The notes under the pieces are model-generated. The model made no database searches and was not told the origin of the DNA. It saw only the letters and a list, made by a program, of their open reading frames with translations. A stretch of 64,000 bases of DNA from Sphingobacterium psychroaquaticum (GTDB lineage Bacteria; Bacteroidota; Bacteroidia; Sphingobacteriales; Sphingobacteriaceae): assembly GCF_900177625.1 (NCBI RefSeq), contig NZ_FXAU01000004.1:310001-374000 (forward strand), given 5' to 3'. The position numbers and the translations under genes are program-made. Shown here in pieces: positions 54,639-63,527 of this stretch. Position 1 is the first letter of the stretch. Each line of letters opens with the position of its first letter.

Positions 54639-55079
54639 ATGGCAGCATCAACTTTTCACCTAGCGACCCTACACCGCGGTCGATATATGATCTTTCTCTT
54701 AGTGGGAGTTTGCGTGGTGACCGCAATCGTATCACGCCTTCCCCTTCAAGAGATTGTAAAGATTCTAGTGGTGTTGATCAGCCTTCCTATCCTCTTGTAT
54801 CTAAGCACAAAACTGAGCCAAAATCCGTCTCAATGGACTGTTGACAGTGAGACACTTCATGTTCGCTTTAGCGATAAAAAGGAAGAGTCGATTCTCTTAT
54901 CGGAGATAAAATACCTACGTAATGTCCCTCGATCGGGCGGCAACTTACTCATGTTCTTTATGCAACAAGGAAAAGGCACAAAACGTTTCTGGCGCAACAA
55001 ATTGTTTCAAGCTGATGATGATCTAAATGCACTTATCCATGCACTAAAGCAGCAAAACGTCGAATACTACTACATGTAA
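54639..55079 (+). CDS. Small two-helix membrane protein with PH-like C-terminus
   Basis: The 146-residue product has two membrane segments near 17-33 and 38-57 (YMIFLLVGVCVVTAIVSRL; ILVVLISLPILLYLSTKL). A soluble beta-rich part (about 62-146) follows: TVDSETLHVRFSDKKEESIL, YLRNVPRSGGNLLMFFMQQG, ending ALIHALKQQNVEYYYM. This order resembles bacterial PH-like (bPH) membrane proteins. It has no conserved catalytic residues. It is read with the M1 peptidase gene 12 nt downstream. Function unknown. Confidence 0.75.
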   Translation: MAASTFHLATLHRGRYMIFLLVGVCVVTAIVSRLPLQEIVKILVVLISLPILLYLSTKLSQNPSQWTVDSETLHVRFSDKKEESILLSEIKYLRNVPRSGGNLLMFFMQQGKGTKRFWRNKLFQADDDLNALIHALKQQNVEYYYM

Positions 55080-55091
55080 ATATTAAATCTA

Positions 55092-56957
55092 ATGATACAG
55101 AAATTTATTTCTTTACTATCTTTCCTGTTGGTGTCCTGCAGTCTTTTTGCGCAGCGTCCCGGTTACTGGCAACAGGCCGTAGACTACAAGATGGATATTG
55201 ATGTCAACGAGTCGACCTTTCAGTATGCTGGAAATATGACGTTAAAATATAGTAATAACTCTTCTCGAGCCCTTTCTAAGGTTTACTTTCACCTCTACCT
55301 CAATGCTTTCCAACCGGGTAGCATGATGGATTACCGTCTTTCTAATATTTCGGATCCCGATGCGCGGATGACCAACAACTTGGGAACGAAAGAAAAGCCA
55401 CAATACCAAAGTCGTATCGCCACTTTAACTCCCGACCAGATTGGTTATCAAAAGGTGAAGAGTTTGCGTGTAAATGGGACTGATGCAACATTTAAGACGG
55501 ACGGAACAATTTTAGAGGTCACGTTACCGCGTGCCATTGCAGCCGGTGAAACAGCAACATTTGAAATGACATGGGACGCACAGGTTCCGGAACAGATTCG
55601 TCGCACAGGGCGTAACTCGAAAGAAGGCGTCGCGTTATCAATGGCGCAGTGGTACCCTAAAATGGCACACTTCGATGATTATGGCTGGCATTTGGATGAA
55701 TATGTGGCGCGTGAGTTTATTGCTCCTTTCGGCAATTTTGATGTTACGATTCATATCAATAAGGACTATGTTGTGGGTGCTTCCGGGAAACTGCAAAATC
55801 CGTTAGCAGTGAAAGGTTACAATAAAAAAGCTAAAGTACAACACAAGGACGGAAAAGCGACTTGGAACTTCAAAGCGGAAAATATTCACGATTTTGTATG
55901 GGCTGCAGACCCTAAGTTTGTGGTGGATTCGGCAAAAAGTCAGGGTGGAGTTTCGGTGTATACCGTATATATACCAAGCAGTGCTGCGGTAAAAGAGAAC
56001 TGGAAAACAGCACTGACTATGGCGACAGAGTTTTTTGATTTCTGCTCCACGCGCTTTGGTGCTTATCCTTGGCCTACGTATTCTATTGTACAAGGTGGCG
56101 ATGGTGGCATGGAGTATGGAACAGCAACATTGGTGACTGGTGGACGTGATATTAAGAGTTTGGTCGGTGTAATATTCCATGAAGCGGCACACTCCTGGTA
56201 CCAGCATCTATTCGGCATCAATGAAACTGTAGATGAGTGGTTCGATGAGGGTTTCACCAGCTATGTGGAGGAATTGGCTTTTCAACAAATTTTTGAGAAA
56301 AAAGGTGCGATTGAAACAAATCCTGTTATCGCAGCCTATCGTGCGTATTATAAGCTGGCACTTTCAGGAAAGGAGGAGCCGATGAGTTTATTGGCGGATT
56401 ACTATAACACGAATTACGGATATAGTAATCAGGCGTATAATAAGGGGCAGGTGCTGGCGCAACAGTTGGGCTATATTATCGGGCAGGAGAATTTGGATAA
56501 GACGTTCCTTAAGTTCTATGAGCTATGGAAATTCAAACACCCCACGCCAAATGACTTTAAACGGGTTGCGGAGGATATTTCGGGCATTAATCTGAAATGG
56601 TATTTTAATCTCTTTATTAATACGACGCGTACCATTGATTATGGTATTCTGGGGGTTAACGATAATGTAATTCAGCTTCGTAATAAAGGGGGGATTGCGA
56701 TGCCGATCGATCTTCTAGTGGAGTACCAAGATGGTTCTAAGGAGCTTTTCTATATCCCGCTCCGCGAAATGCGTGGTGAGAAACCGGCTGAGAATTTCTC
56801 GATTTATCAGGGGGTAAAACGTACGGTGCTGGAAGATTGGTTTTGGACGAATCCTTTGTATCAGGTAAAAGTGGGTAAGGCGATTAAGAAAGTAACTATT
56901 GATCCTTCGCTACGATTGGCGGATGTGGAATCGAGTGATAATGTTTTGACACTCTAA
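55092..56957 (+). CDS. M1-family zinc aminopeptidase, secreted
   Basis: The 621-residue product has a signal peptide (FISLLSFLLVSCSLFAQ) and a gluzincin domain. The GxMEN-type substrate motif is GGMEYGTATLV. The zinc site is IFHEAAHSWYQHLFG with His363, Glu364 and His367, plus Glu386 exactly 18 residues later (VDEWFDEGFTSYVEE). An all-helical region and a C-terminal beta domain (LVEYQDGSKELFYIPLREMR) follow. It should remove N-terminal residues from peptides in the periplasm. It follows the small membrane protein gene by 12 nt, so both are in one transcript with an apparently leaderless start. Confidence 0.94.
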   Translation: MIQKFISLLSFLLVSCSLFAQRPGYWQQAVDYKMDIDVNESTFQYAGNMTLKYSNNSSRALSKVYFHLYLNAFQPGSMMDYRLSNISDPDARMTNNLGTKEKPQYQSRIATLTPDQIGYQKVKSLRVNGTDATFKTDGTILEVTLPRAIAAGETATFEMTWDAQVPEQIRRTGRNSKEGVALSMAQWYPKMAHFDDYGWHLDEYVAREFIAPFGNFDVTIHINKDYVVGASGKLQNPLAVKGYNKKAKVQHKDGKATWNFKAENIHDFVWAADPKFVVDSAKSQGGVSVYTVYIPSSAAVKENWKTALTMATEFFDFCSTRFGAYPWPTYSIVQGGDGGMEYGTATLVTGGRDIKSLVGVIFHEAAHSWYQHLFGINETVDEWFDEGFTSYVEELAFQQIFEKKGAIETNPVIAAYRAYYKLALSGKEEPMSLLADYYNTNYGYSNQAYNKGQVLAQQLGYIIGQENLDKTFLKFYELWKFKHPTPNDFKRVAEDISGINLKWYFNLFINTTRTIDYGILGVNDNVIQLRNKGGIAMPIDLLVEYQDGSKELFYIPLREMRGEKPAENFSIYQGVKRTVLEDWFWTNPLYQVKVGKAIKKVTIDPSLRLADVESSDNVLTL

Positions 56958-56961
56958 CTGT

Positions 56962-57114
56962 TAGGGACGCTCAAGCCGCTGGGCTCTTCTTTTTTACCTC
57001 AAAAAAGAAGCAAAACCGAACGCAGTGAGCTCATCAACTTGTTGATAAAAACCGTCGCTAGGGACGCTCTAGCCGCTGGGCTCTTCTTTTTTACTCCAAA
57101 AAAGAAGCAAAAAA
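56962..57114. repeat. Two-copy direct repeat with internal hairpin
   Basis: TAGGGACGCTCnAGCCGCTG followed by GGCTCTTCTTTTTTAC and then CAAAAAAGAAGCAAAA occurs at 56962 and again at 57059 (offset 97). Each copy contains the CTTCTTTTTT/AAAAAAGAAG hairpin, which could terminate transcription in both directions. Confidence 0.9.
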
Positions 57115-57125
57115 ACTCGTCGCTA

Positions 57126-57184
57126 GGAATTTTTGCAGGATGGGATAGTGCAAAAGGCAACTTTCTACAGATTGCAAAAATTCC
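57126..57184. repeat. Inverted repeat GGAATTTTTGCA / TGCAAAAATTCC
   Basis: Perfect 12-bp arms at 57126-57137 and 57173-57184 with a 35-nt loop. The arms are flanked by GTCGC and GCGAC, so the inverted repeat is longer in imperfect form. Confidence 0.8.
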
Positions 57185-57252
57185 TCAGGCGACACTTGGC
57201 GGTTAAGGGAAGATATGGGAAATAGAGGGCTGATACAAAACGTGACGTCGTT

Positions 57253-57289
57253 CGTCATTCCGAACGAGTTTACGAGGAGGAATCTGCGG
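57253..57289 (+). repeat. Dispersed repeat B copy
   Basis: CGTCATTCCGAACGAGTTTA then CGAGGAGGAATCTGCGG, the form of this family that I recognise as most common in Bacteroidota spacers. Confidence 0.6.
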
Positions 57290-57582
57290 ACTATACTTGC
57301 GGCACGAATAACCCCTTTAAGTGAGTTTGCCTATAAAGTTCATAGATATCTTCTATCGTCGATATGACGTTCAAGGGATTCCTCTTTAACTTCCTACTAC
57401 GTAACTATCTAATCCTTTTACGGCTCCCCCCTCACATCTTAACTTCCTAACTACGTAACTATCTAATCCTTTTACAACTTAACTATCTAACTCCTTCACA
57501 TCTTAACTCTTTTTCCTATATCAATAAGTAAAAAGCACCATTAATAGTCAAAAATACACCACTACGAATGGATTAATTAACA

Positions 57583-57590
57583 TACCTTTG
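57583..57590 (+). promoter_or_regulatory. -7 box (TACCTTTG) 4 nt before AraC start
   Basis: TAnnTTTG ends 4 nt before the ATG at 57595. It is the same octamer as before the M23 gene (43688), where a normal leader exists, which makes this one likely to be genuine. Confidence 0.55.
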
Positions 57591-57594
57591 TACT

Positions 57595-58449
57595 ATGGCA
57601 GCAAAAGTACCAACCATAGCGCAATGTACCGTTTCCCTGCACCATGACCGCGATATTATGGTGGAGGATCTATCGGGTTACTTAGCTCGTAACCGAAACT
57701 TGGTCTTTCCGCATCGCCATAATTTCTACCATTTTCTTTTATTTACGAAAGGTGCCGGATACCATAGTATCGACTTTGAAACGTTTCAGATTGAAGCCGG
57801 ACAGGTATACTTTATGGCTCCTGGACAGATCCATAGCTGGAACTTCGAAGGGGATATGGAAGGCTTTGTAGTCAACTTTGACCCCGATTTTTTTAAGACG
57901 TTCTTGCTTCGCGCAGACTATCTATCGACCTTATCTTTCTTCTCGGGGATTATGCGCGACGGTGTTTTTGTTCTTAACGACAGCATCTTACCGATTGCGG
58001 AGCAAATCCTAGAGAATCTAAATAAAGAGCAGCACAACAAGGAGTTTGCACGAGCATCATTGCTTTACTTGTTTCAGCTTTTAGAACTACAACATAAGCC
58101 ATCAGCATATGCAGAGGCTAATGTATACAATCACTTATTGCTCCGGAATTTCTTAAACCTGATTGAACAGCATTTTAAGCAATTACGCTTACCTAAGGAT
58201 TATGCAGAATTACTATACATCACGCCGAATCACCTCAATGCCTTGAGCAAGGAGTTTCTAGGTATTCCCGCTGGTGAAGTTATTCGTAACCGTGTCATCC
58301 TAGAAGCAAAACGATTACTTGTAATCAAAGATTTTAGCATCAGCGAAATTGCCTATGAGCTTAATTTCAATGACAATTCATATTTCACTAAGTTTTTTAA
58401 AAAAATAGAAGGTATCACGCCTGAAGAATTTCGCAAACAACAACAATAA
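57595..58449 (+). CDS. AraC-family transcriptional regulator
   Basis: The 284-residue product has an N-terminal cupin-like sensor (NLVFPHRHNFYHFLLFTKGA, IEAGQVYFMAPGQIHSWNFE) and a C-terminal double helix-turn-helix (about 185-284) with YAELLYITPNHLNALSKEFL and ISEIAYELNFNDNSYFTKFF, ending KKIEGITPEEFRKQQ. It probably senses a small carbohydrate or phenolic. The ATG follows a -7 box by 4 nt, suggesting a leaderless mRNA. A DUF983 gene begins 1 nt after its stop. Targets are unknown. Confidence 0.92.
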   Translation: MAAKVPTIAQCTVSLHHDRDIMVEDLSGYLARNRNLVFPHRHNFYHFLLFTKGAGYHSIDFETFQIEAGQVYFMAPGQIHSWNFEGDMEGFVVNFDPDFFKTFLLRADYLSTLSFFSGIMRDGVFVLNDSILPIAEQILENLNKEQHNKEFARASLLYLFQLLELQHKPSAYAEANVYNHLLLRNFLNLIEQHFKQLRLPKDYAELLYITPNHLNALSKEFLGIPAGEVIRNRVILEAKRLLVIKDFSISEIAYELNFNDNSYFTKFFKKIEGITPEEFRKQQQ

Positions 58450-58450
58450 C

Positions 58451-58885
58451 ATGGAAAACAACAATAACACACAACCAACATACACGATCCCTGGAGAATT
58501 CAAAAGTGCCGTTGAAGGGAAATGTCCACGTTGCCGCACAGGGAACATGTTTGCCGCTCCGCTCTTTAGCCTTAAATCAAAGAAAATGCACATCAACTGT
58601 CCGCACTGTGGATTGAAGTTCGAAAAAGAACCTGGATACTTCTACGTCGCGATGTATGTGAGCTATGTTTTCGTGGTGGCTGAGCTGGTAACGGCTTGTG
58701 TGGGAACCTATATCATCACCAAAAACCTGGAGTCTCCTTGGTTATACTTGATTGTAGCTATTCTCACAGCAATTATATTAGCTCCATTCAACTATCGTTA
58801 CTCTCGTGTCGTTTTAATGTATTGGTTGACTCCTACGTTTAAGTTTAGACCGGAGATGTATGGGGATAGAGGAGTAAAGAGTTAA
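58451..58885 (+). CDS. DUF983 protein with zinc ribbon and two membrane helices
   Basis: The 144-residue product has two CPxC motifs, C25/C28 (CPRCRTGNMF) and C50/C53 (CPHCGLKF), which form a zinc ribbon. Two membrane helices follow (YVSYVFVVAELVTACVGTYI; YLIVAILTAIILAPFNY). This is a full DUF983 layout; the function is not established, and some relatives have been linked to membrane redox proteins. It starts immediately after the AraC gene and is probably translationally coupled. Confidence 0.9.
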   Translation: MENNNNTQPTYTIPGEFKSAVEGKCPRCRTGNMFAAPLFSLKSKKMHINCPHCGLKFEKEPGYFYVAMYVSYVFVVAELVTACVGTYIITKNLESPWLYLIVAILTAIILAPFNYRYSRVVLMYWLTPTFKFRPEMYGDRGVKS

Positions 58886-59132
58886 GACGTTAGCGTGTTA
58901 AGACACTCTCCTTTAGAGGCAGGGCTTGTCCCCGCCTTTTGTAAAAAGTTAAGAGGATTTAAAGAGTTAAATTGATCGTCTTACCACAACAGGTTAGGAG
59001 GAGCTCAATACGAAACAGAAAGATATCAAAAAAACAAAGGGGAAGAGAATGAAGTCAAAACAAAACGGGAACACCCATCGTTAATAATACTACGGTTAGC
59101 ATGAAGCAGCGTGGGAAAAAATTATTCCGGAT

Positions 59133-59426
59133 ATGGAAATTATAAACAATACAGAAAAACTGCAATTCGAATATACCAAAGGTGGCGAGGTAGCAAAATT
59201 AGAATATCGTTTTTATAAGCAGAAAAACATCGCGCTCGTGCATACCTTGGTACCAGATAGCATGAGTGGCGAGGGAGTCGCTTCTGCTTTAGCTGCAGCA
59301 GCTTTTGCATACGCCAAAGAAGTTGACAAAAAAGTGATGGTATATTGTCCTTTTGTAGCTGCCTATGTAAAGAAGAACCCTGTTGTACGTGAGCAGATTG
59401 ATCGAGCTTACCACCCGGGACTATAA
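59133..59426 (+). CDS. Short GNAT-type N-acetyltransferase-like protein
   Basis: The 97-residue product matches the minimal GNAT family related to YjdJ-type proteins (N-acetyltransferase domain without a full arm): FEYTKGGEVAKLEYRFYKQKNIALVHTLVPDSMSGEGVASALAAAAFAYAKEVDKKV. The acetyl-CoA loop is GEGVASALA, and VYCPFVAAYVKKNPVVREQI follows. It is monocistronic and starts 247 nt after the DUF983 gene. The substrate is unknown. Confidence 0.88.
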   Translation: MEIINNTEKLQFEYTKGGEVAKLEYRFYKQKNIALVHTLVPDSMSGEGVASALAAAAFAYAKEVDKKVMVYCPFVAAYVKKNPVVREQIDRAYHPGL

Positions 59427-59431
59427 AAAAA

Positions 59432-59554
59432 TCAATGTCCAATGTAAGTAAGGACAACAAGTTGAGCCACCAGAATCACCACAAACAAAACGGCGAGCCA
59501 CATATCTCTAAATACGACTGGGGCACCTTTATATAACTTTATAAGCTTACTCAT
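59432..59554 (-). CDS. 40-residue single-span membrane peptide
   Basis: An ATG at 59554 preceded by GGAGAG, 5 nt upstream, opens 40 codons ending at TGA. The peptide is MSKLIKLYKGAPVVFRDMWL followed by AVLFVVILVAQLVVLTYIGH: a basic amphipathic start and one strongly hydrophobic segment. The Shine-Dalgarno, positive-inside pattern and clean stop favour a real small protein. It lies in the 303-nt spacer after the GNAT gene on the opposite strand. No family is recognised; a role cannot be given. Confidence 0.55.
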   Translation of the reverse strand: MSKLIKLYKGAPVVFRDMWLAVLFVVILVAQLVVLTYIGH

Positions 59555-59729
59555 ATTTCTCTCCATTCAATTACTTAGGAAACCTCAAACAGACTCCGTA
59601 ACATCATAAACACCCTTAAGCAATAAATGTTTGGTATAAGTAAACTTGATATTAAGAATAATGATCTTTAATGGCATGAAATCCCTTAAAGATGGAGGTC
59701 GTTTCTTCAAAAACTAGCTAAATAAGAAG

Positions 59730-60161
59730 TTAAACTTCCATCTTTTTATTCACAAAATAATCGGCCGGCCAAGTGTAATCATCATTCTTGGCATTGTCAA
59801 TTCCATAGTCTGCAAAAACCAATAGCTCAGCCCCTTCTTCCAATGCTTGGAAAGCTGTTCCATAACCCACAGGCATATGAACAACTTGTTTGTCTTCCGC
59901 TTTTAAGACAATACGTTCAACGTCTAAAGTTGACGATGCAGTTTCCCAATTATCGATTTTAACAACATCCAAAACAAAGGAGCCAGAAAGCACATAAAAC
60001 CAACGTTGCTCTATTTTATGTGCCCGCCAACCACGTACCAATTCGGTGTCTTTGTTTTTTATAATATAGAAACGTTTGACTTCCGTCATATCAAAGTCGT
60101 TGACAAAACGAATATGTCCTCGGTGGTCTTCAGCGATACCGCCTTTGATGGTTTTTATCAT
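59730..60161 (-). CDS. Cupin-type sugar isomerase/epimerase (FdtA/WxcM-like)
   Basis: The 143-residue product shows the WxcM-like/FdtA pattern: IKTIKGGIAEDHRGHIRFVNDFD, KRFYIIKNKDTELVRGWRAHKIEQRWFYVLSGSFVLDVVKID and VVHMPVGYGTAFQALEEGAELLVFADYGIDNAKNDDYTWPADYFV. Known members isomerise dTDP-4-keto-6-deoxyglucose for 3-amino sugars, or epimerise sugars. It is the last gene of a polysaccharide cluster, 10 nt after the glycosyltransferase gene. Substrate assignment is uncertain. Confidence 0.83.
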   Translation of the reverse strand: MIKTIKGGIAEDHRGHIRFVNDFDMTEVKRFYIIKNKDTELVRGWRAHKIEQRWFYVLSGSFVLDVVKIDNWETASSTLDVERIVLKAEDKQVVHMPVGYGTAFQALEEGAELLVFADYGIDNAKNDDYTWPADYFVNKKMEV

Positions 60162-60171
60162 TTTTTAGGAT

Positions 60172-61134
60172 CTAAGAGTTTTGAACAAATTTTCTAATTA
60201 CGTAGGTTTTACAAATTAGATAGAATGTAGTTAACCCGATCAAAAGGACTATAGTAAAAATAATCTGTTCACTGATCTCCTTCTCAGCAAAAACAATTAC
60301 AAGACAACCAATAGCAAACTGTAGAACGCCATAAATAAATGAAACTAGAAGCTTATTTACCCCCGCCTCATTGCCTAAGTACTGGTATAAGTGTGAACGG
60401 TGTGCCTGAAAGATATTCTCTTTCCGTAACAGACGTTGTACAATCGTCCATACTGCATCAATGCCATAAACCACAAGGAAAAGAATATAGATGATATTAC
60501 CTGTTTTCAGAATCAATGCCCCTAAAGCAAACAATAAGATATAAGCGATGGCAACGGAACCGACATCTCCCGCAAAACACTTAGCTTTCAGCCTGAAATT
60601 AAAAAAGGTAAATACCAATACGCCTAGCATTACGTAGATCAAGAGATTTTGATCAATGAAAGAGATCTCCTGATTCACCAACATTAACAGTCCTCCAACA
60701 GCTAGGCTATAGCAGGCAGTGATGCCATTAATACCGTCCATAAAGTTATACGCATTGATAACGCCTACCGCAAAGACAAAACCAATCAAGAGAAAGTACC
60801 ACGGTAATGCAAAAAGCTCAAGCTGATACGCCATAAGCAAAACGGAGGTAAAGTGCACCAGCAGCCGTAGCTTGTTTGATAGTGTAAAGACATCATCGAG
60901 AAAAGAGATCACCGTCATCATCGTTAGCCCTAAAAAGAACCAAGGATATTGAAACCCTGATAGGATAAAGTATATAGCTGCAGCGATGTAAAAGATAATA
61001 CCACCACCACGTAATGTTACTGTTGTGTGTGATGACCGCTCATTGGGCTTGTCGATAATATTGAGACGGTCGGCTACTCGGAAGTACAGTAGCTCTAAAA
61101 CAAATAGTGCTAGAAAAATAAATACATATACCAT
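60172..61134 (-). CDS. WecA/WbpL-like polyprenyl-phosphate sugar-1-phosphate transferase
   Basis: The 320-residue multi-helix protein has the MraY/WecA motifs: SFLDDVFTLSNKLRL (catalytic Asp pair), NAYNFMDGINGITACYSL, CFAGDVGSVAIAY and the C-terminal AHRSHLYQYLGN. About ten membrane segments are seen. It would transfer a sugar-1-phosphate (GlcNAc, QuiNAc or FucNAc) to undecaprenyl phosphate and begin assembly of an O-antigen-like chain. The epimerase/reductase gene 10 nt upstream pairs with it as in wbpV-wbpL arrangements. Confidence 0.9.
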   Translation of the reverse strand: MVYVFIFLALFVLELLYFRVADRLNIIDKPNERSSHTTVTLRGGGIIFYIAAAIYFILSGFQYPWFFLGLTMMTVISFLDDVFTLSNKLRLLVHFTSVLLMAYQLELFALPWYFLLIGFVFAVGVINAYNFMDGINGITACYSLAVGGLLMLVNQEISFIDQNLLIYVMLGVLVFTFFNFRLKAKCFAGDVGSVAIAYILLFALGALILKTGNIIYILFLVVYGIDAVWTIVQRLLRKENIFQAHRSHLYQYLGNEAGVNKLLVSFIYGVLQFAIGCLVIVFAEKEISEQIIFTIVLLIGLTTFYLICKTYVIRKFVQNS

Positions 61135-61143
61135 TCTTTCTCT

Positions 61144-62058
61144 CTATCCTTTCTTTCCGAACGATTCAATCGTTCTAATTAAACCTTCTTTTGCTGTCAC
61201 TGGCAGCTTATCGATACCTAGCGCTTGTTTTATTTTGGTACTGGAGACTAACAAATCACTCGTCATTTTTTTTAACCGACTTGTATTGAGAGGAATTGGA
61301 AGTCTATCGCCAATTCTTGCAATTGCGTAAATCAATGCCTTTGGCAAAGCTAAATCTACTCCTCTTTTACCTGTAACTTCCTTAATGATCTGTATTATTT
61401 CTTTTGTTGAAATAGGCTGGTCGTCCGCGACATGATAGATTCCAGATTTCAATAGGTTATGTTTTTCGATGATCTGTTCTATATAAAAACAAAAATTCCC
61501 TATAGAAATGAAAGAGCGTTTATTATTAAATGCTCCTAACGGATAAGGAATTCCCTTGGAAATAAGTTTATATAACAAACCTAAATTCCCCTTATCACCC
61601 GGCCCGTGAACCATTGGTGGGCGCAGAATGATAAGTTTTTTATCTTCGGGTAATTCTTGACATAGTAGCCACTCTTCCGCTTCTCGCTTAGTTTTTCCAT
61701 ACCAAGAGATAGGGTGACAAGCATCTTCCTCTATCAAAGGTTGACGAGATTCAAATTCCTCCAGAGCAGCAAGTGAGCTTATATGGATGAGTAGTTTCGC
61801 CTCAGACTTTACAAATTCATCAAAAATCTGCTTAGCTAATTCTACATTTGCATGCTGATAGTCACTTTCAGTTGCCGTTCCTTTGTGATCATGTGCTTTG
61901 CCGACGAGATTGATAATTATATCAACACCTTGGAGGGACGATTTCCATAATGGATCTCTTAGAGACAGCCCTATAGAATTACCCATCTGTTGTATTAAGA
62001 ATTTTCCAATAAATCCGAAAGAACCGAGGATTATTGTTTTTTGTTTCTTTTCACTCAT
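61144..62058 (-). CDS. NAD-dependent sugar epimerase/4-reductase (WbpV-like)
   Basis: The 304-residue SDR-extended protein has the NAD motif ILGSFGFIGKFLIQQM, the active-site Tyr/Lys in ISWYGKTKREAE, and the RPPMVHGPGDKGNLGLLYKLI stretch. Members reduce UDP-4-keto-6-deoxy-GlcNAc to UDP-QuiNAc or FucNAc, the natural substrate of the WbpL-type transferase encoded next. This reading is by gene order; other epimerases are possible. The first Met has no strong Shine-Dalgarno. Confidence 0.85.
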   Translation of the reverse strand: MSEKKQKTIILGSFGFIGKFLIQQMGNSIGLSLRDPLWKSSLQGVDIIINLVGKAHDHKGTATESDYQHANVELAKQIFDEFVKSEAKLLIHISSLAALEEFESRQPLIEEDACHPISWYGKTKREAEEWLLCQELPEDKKLIILRPPMVHGPGDKGNLGLLYKLISKGIPYPLGAFNNKRSFISIGNFCFYIEQIIEKHNLLKSGIYHVADDQPISTKEIIQIIKEVTGKRGVDLALPKALIYAIARIGDRLPIPLNTSRLKKMTSDLLVSSTKIKQALGIDKLPVTAKEGLIRTIESFGKKG

Positions 62059-62247
62059 TATAAACAGTAAACAAACTAAAATTTTCTTATCATAAAGTCA
62101 TTTAGGATTTAAACAAACCAGTCTCCTAATTTAGAACCTAAATCCAGAGACTAGAATGTCTGTTTCGACAAGTAATCAAATACTAATAAAATCAGGACAC
62201 CATTTTCGAAAACAAAAGCAAAAAAAGTCTACAGTATCAATATGAAT

Positions 62248-63360
62248 CTATTCGTACTGATTTTTAACATCGTATCCGGCCTCTTTAAGCATTAGCTCTT
62301 TTTCGAAGGATGACAAATCTGCTCTCATCATTTCTTGTACTAAAGCAGAGAGATCATATTTGGGTTGCCACCCCAGTTTTGTATTTGCTTTCTCCGGGTT
62401 ACCAATTAATAGATCGACCTCGGTCGGCCTAAAATACGCTTCATCAACACATACAACTACACTTCCCACTTCAAGATTATATCGTTCGTTTACACAATTC
62501 TTAACAAGAGCTCTTTCACTTACACCTGCCCCTAAAAACTCTAACTCTACACCTACCTCTGCAAATGCCATCTTGACAAAATCTCGCACAGTAGTGGTAA
62601 TTCCAGTTGCAATAACGAAATCTTCTGGTTTTTCCTGCTGTAAAATTAACCACATAGCCTCGACATAATCTTTTGCGTGTCCCCAATCTCTTTTTGCATC
62701 CAAATTCCCTAAATATAGTTTATCCTGGAGCCCTAACGCAATTTTTGATACCGCCCTTGTTATTTTTCGAGTAACAAAAGTTTCCCCTCTTAATGGACTC
62801 TCATGGTTAAAAAGAATTCCATTAGAAGCAAAAATACCATATGCCTCCCGATAATTAACAGTAATCCAATAAGCATACATTTTTGCGACAGCATATGGTG
62901 ACCGTGGATAAAATGGCGTACTTTCTGACTGAGGAACTTCTTGAACCAAACCATAAAGCTCGGAAGTAGATGCCTGATAAATTTTAGTTTTATTAACAAG
63001 CCCAAGTATCCGAATTGCTTCCAAAAGTCTTAACGTGCCAATACCATCAGCATTTGCAGTATATTCTGGTGTATCAAAGCTGACTTTCACGTGGCTCATC
63101 GCTCCTAAATTATAGATTTCATCAGGCTGTACTTCCTGAATAACACGTATCAAATTTGTAGAATCACTTAAATCCCCGTAATGTAATTTAAATCTTACAT
63201 TATCATCATGGGGGTCTTGATATAAATGGTCAATACGATCAGTATTAAACAGTGAGCTTCGTCTTTTTAACCCATGAACTTCATAGCCTTTTTTTAATAG
63301 AAACTCTGCTAAATATGCACCATCTTGTCCCGTTACACCTGTAATAAGAGCCTTTTTCAT
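62248..63360 (-). CDS. gmd: GDP-mannose 4,6-dehydratase
   Basis: The 370-residue product has the Gmd opening [20 protein letters not shown] and the [18 protein letters not shown] loop. The active-site motif is [20 protein letters not shown] with [15 protein letters not shown]. The C-terminal part is VYNFNYREAYG-type ([20 protein letters not shown]), ending in [20 protein letters not shown]. It makes GDP-4-keto-6-deoxymannose, a precursor of GDP-L-fucose, D-rhamnose, perosamine or colitose. No GDP-fucose synthase is in the window; it may lie beyond the right edge. Confidence 0.96.
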   Translation of the reverse strand: MKKALITGVTGQDGAYLAEFLLKKGYEVHGLKRRSSLFNTDRIDHLYQDPHDDNVRFKLHYGDLSDSTNLIRVIQEVQPDEIYNLGAMSHVKVSFDTPEYTANADGIGTLRLLEAIRILGLVNKTKIYQASTSELYGLVQEVPQSESTPFYPRSPYAVAKMYAYWITVNYREAYGIFASNGILFNHESPLRGETFVTRKITRAVSKIALGLQDKLYLGNLDAKRDWGHAKDYVEAMWLILQQEKPEDFVIATGITTTVRDFVKMAFAEVGVELEFLGAGVSERALVKNCVNERYNLEVGSVVVCVDEAYFRPTEVDLLIGNPEKANTKLGWQPKYDLSALVQEMMRADLSSFEKELMLKEAGYDVKNQYE

Positions 63361-63527
63361 TTTTATATTAAGTTAAATAAAATAATTAAATCTAAATTTG
63401 ACCTCAATTCGACTACACAACCCCAAAACTATCTTTTACTATTCCTTTTCAAAAACCCAAAATTAGACTAACAAAAATAAATTACACAAATAGAAATATT
63501 AATATAGAATCTTTCTTATCAAAAAGG

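Larger units (their letters stand above)
56958..57594. other. Large repeat-rich intergenic region
   Basis: 637 bases without a gene, between the M1 peptidase and the AraC regulator. It contains a 54-bp direct repeat (56962-57015 and 57059-57112), a 12-bp inverted repeat (57126-57184), a dispersed repeat B copy (57253-57289) and CTAACTACGTAACTATCTAA repeats (57391-57500). The promoter of the AraC gene is at its right end. Confidence 0.85.
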
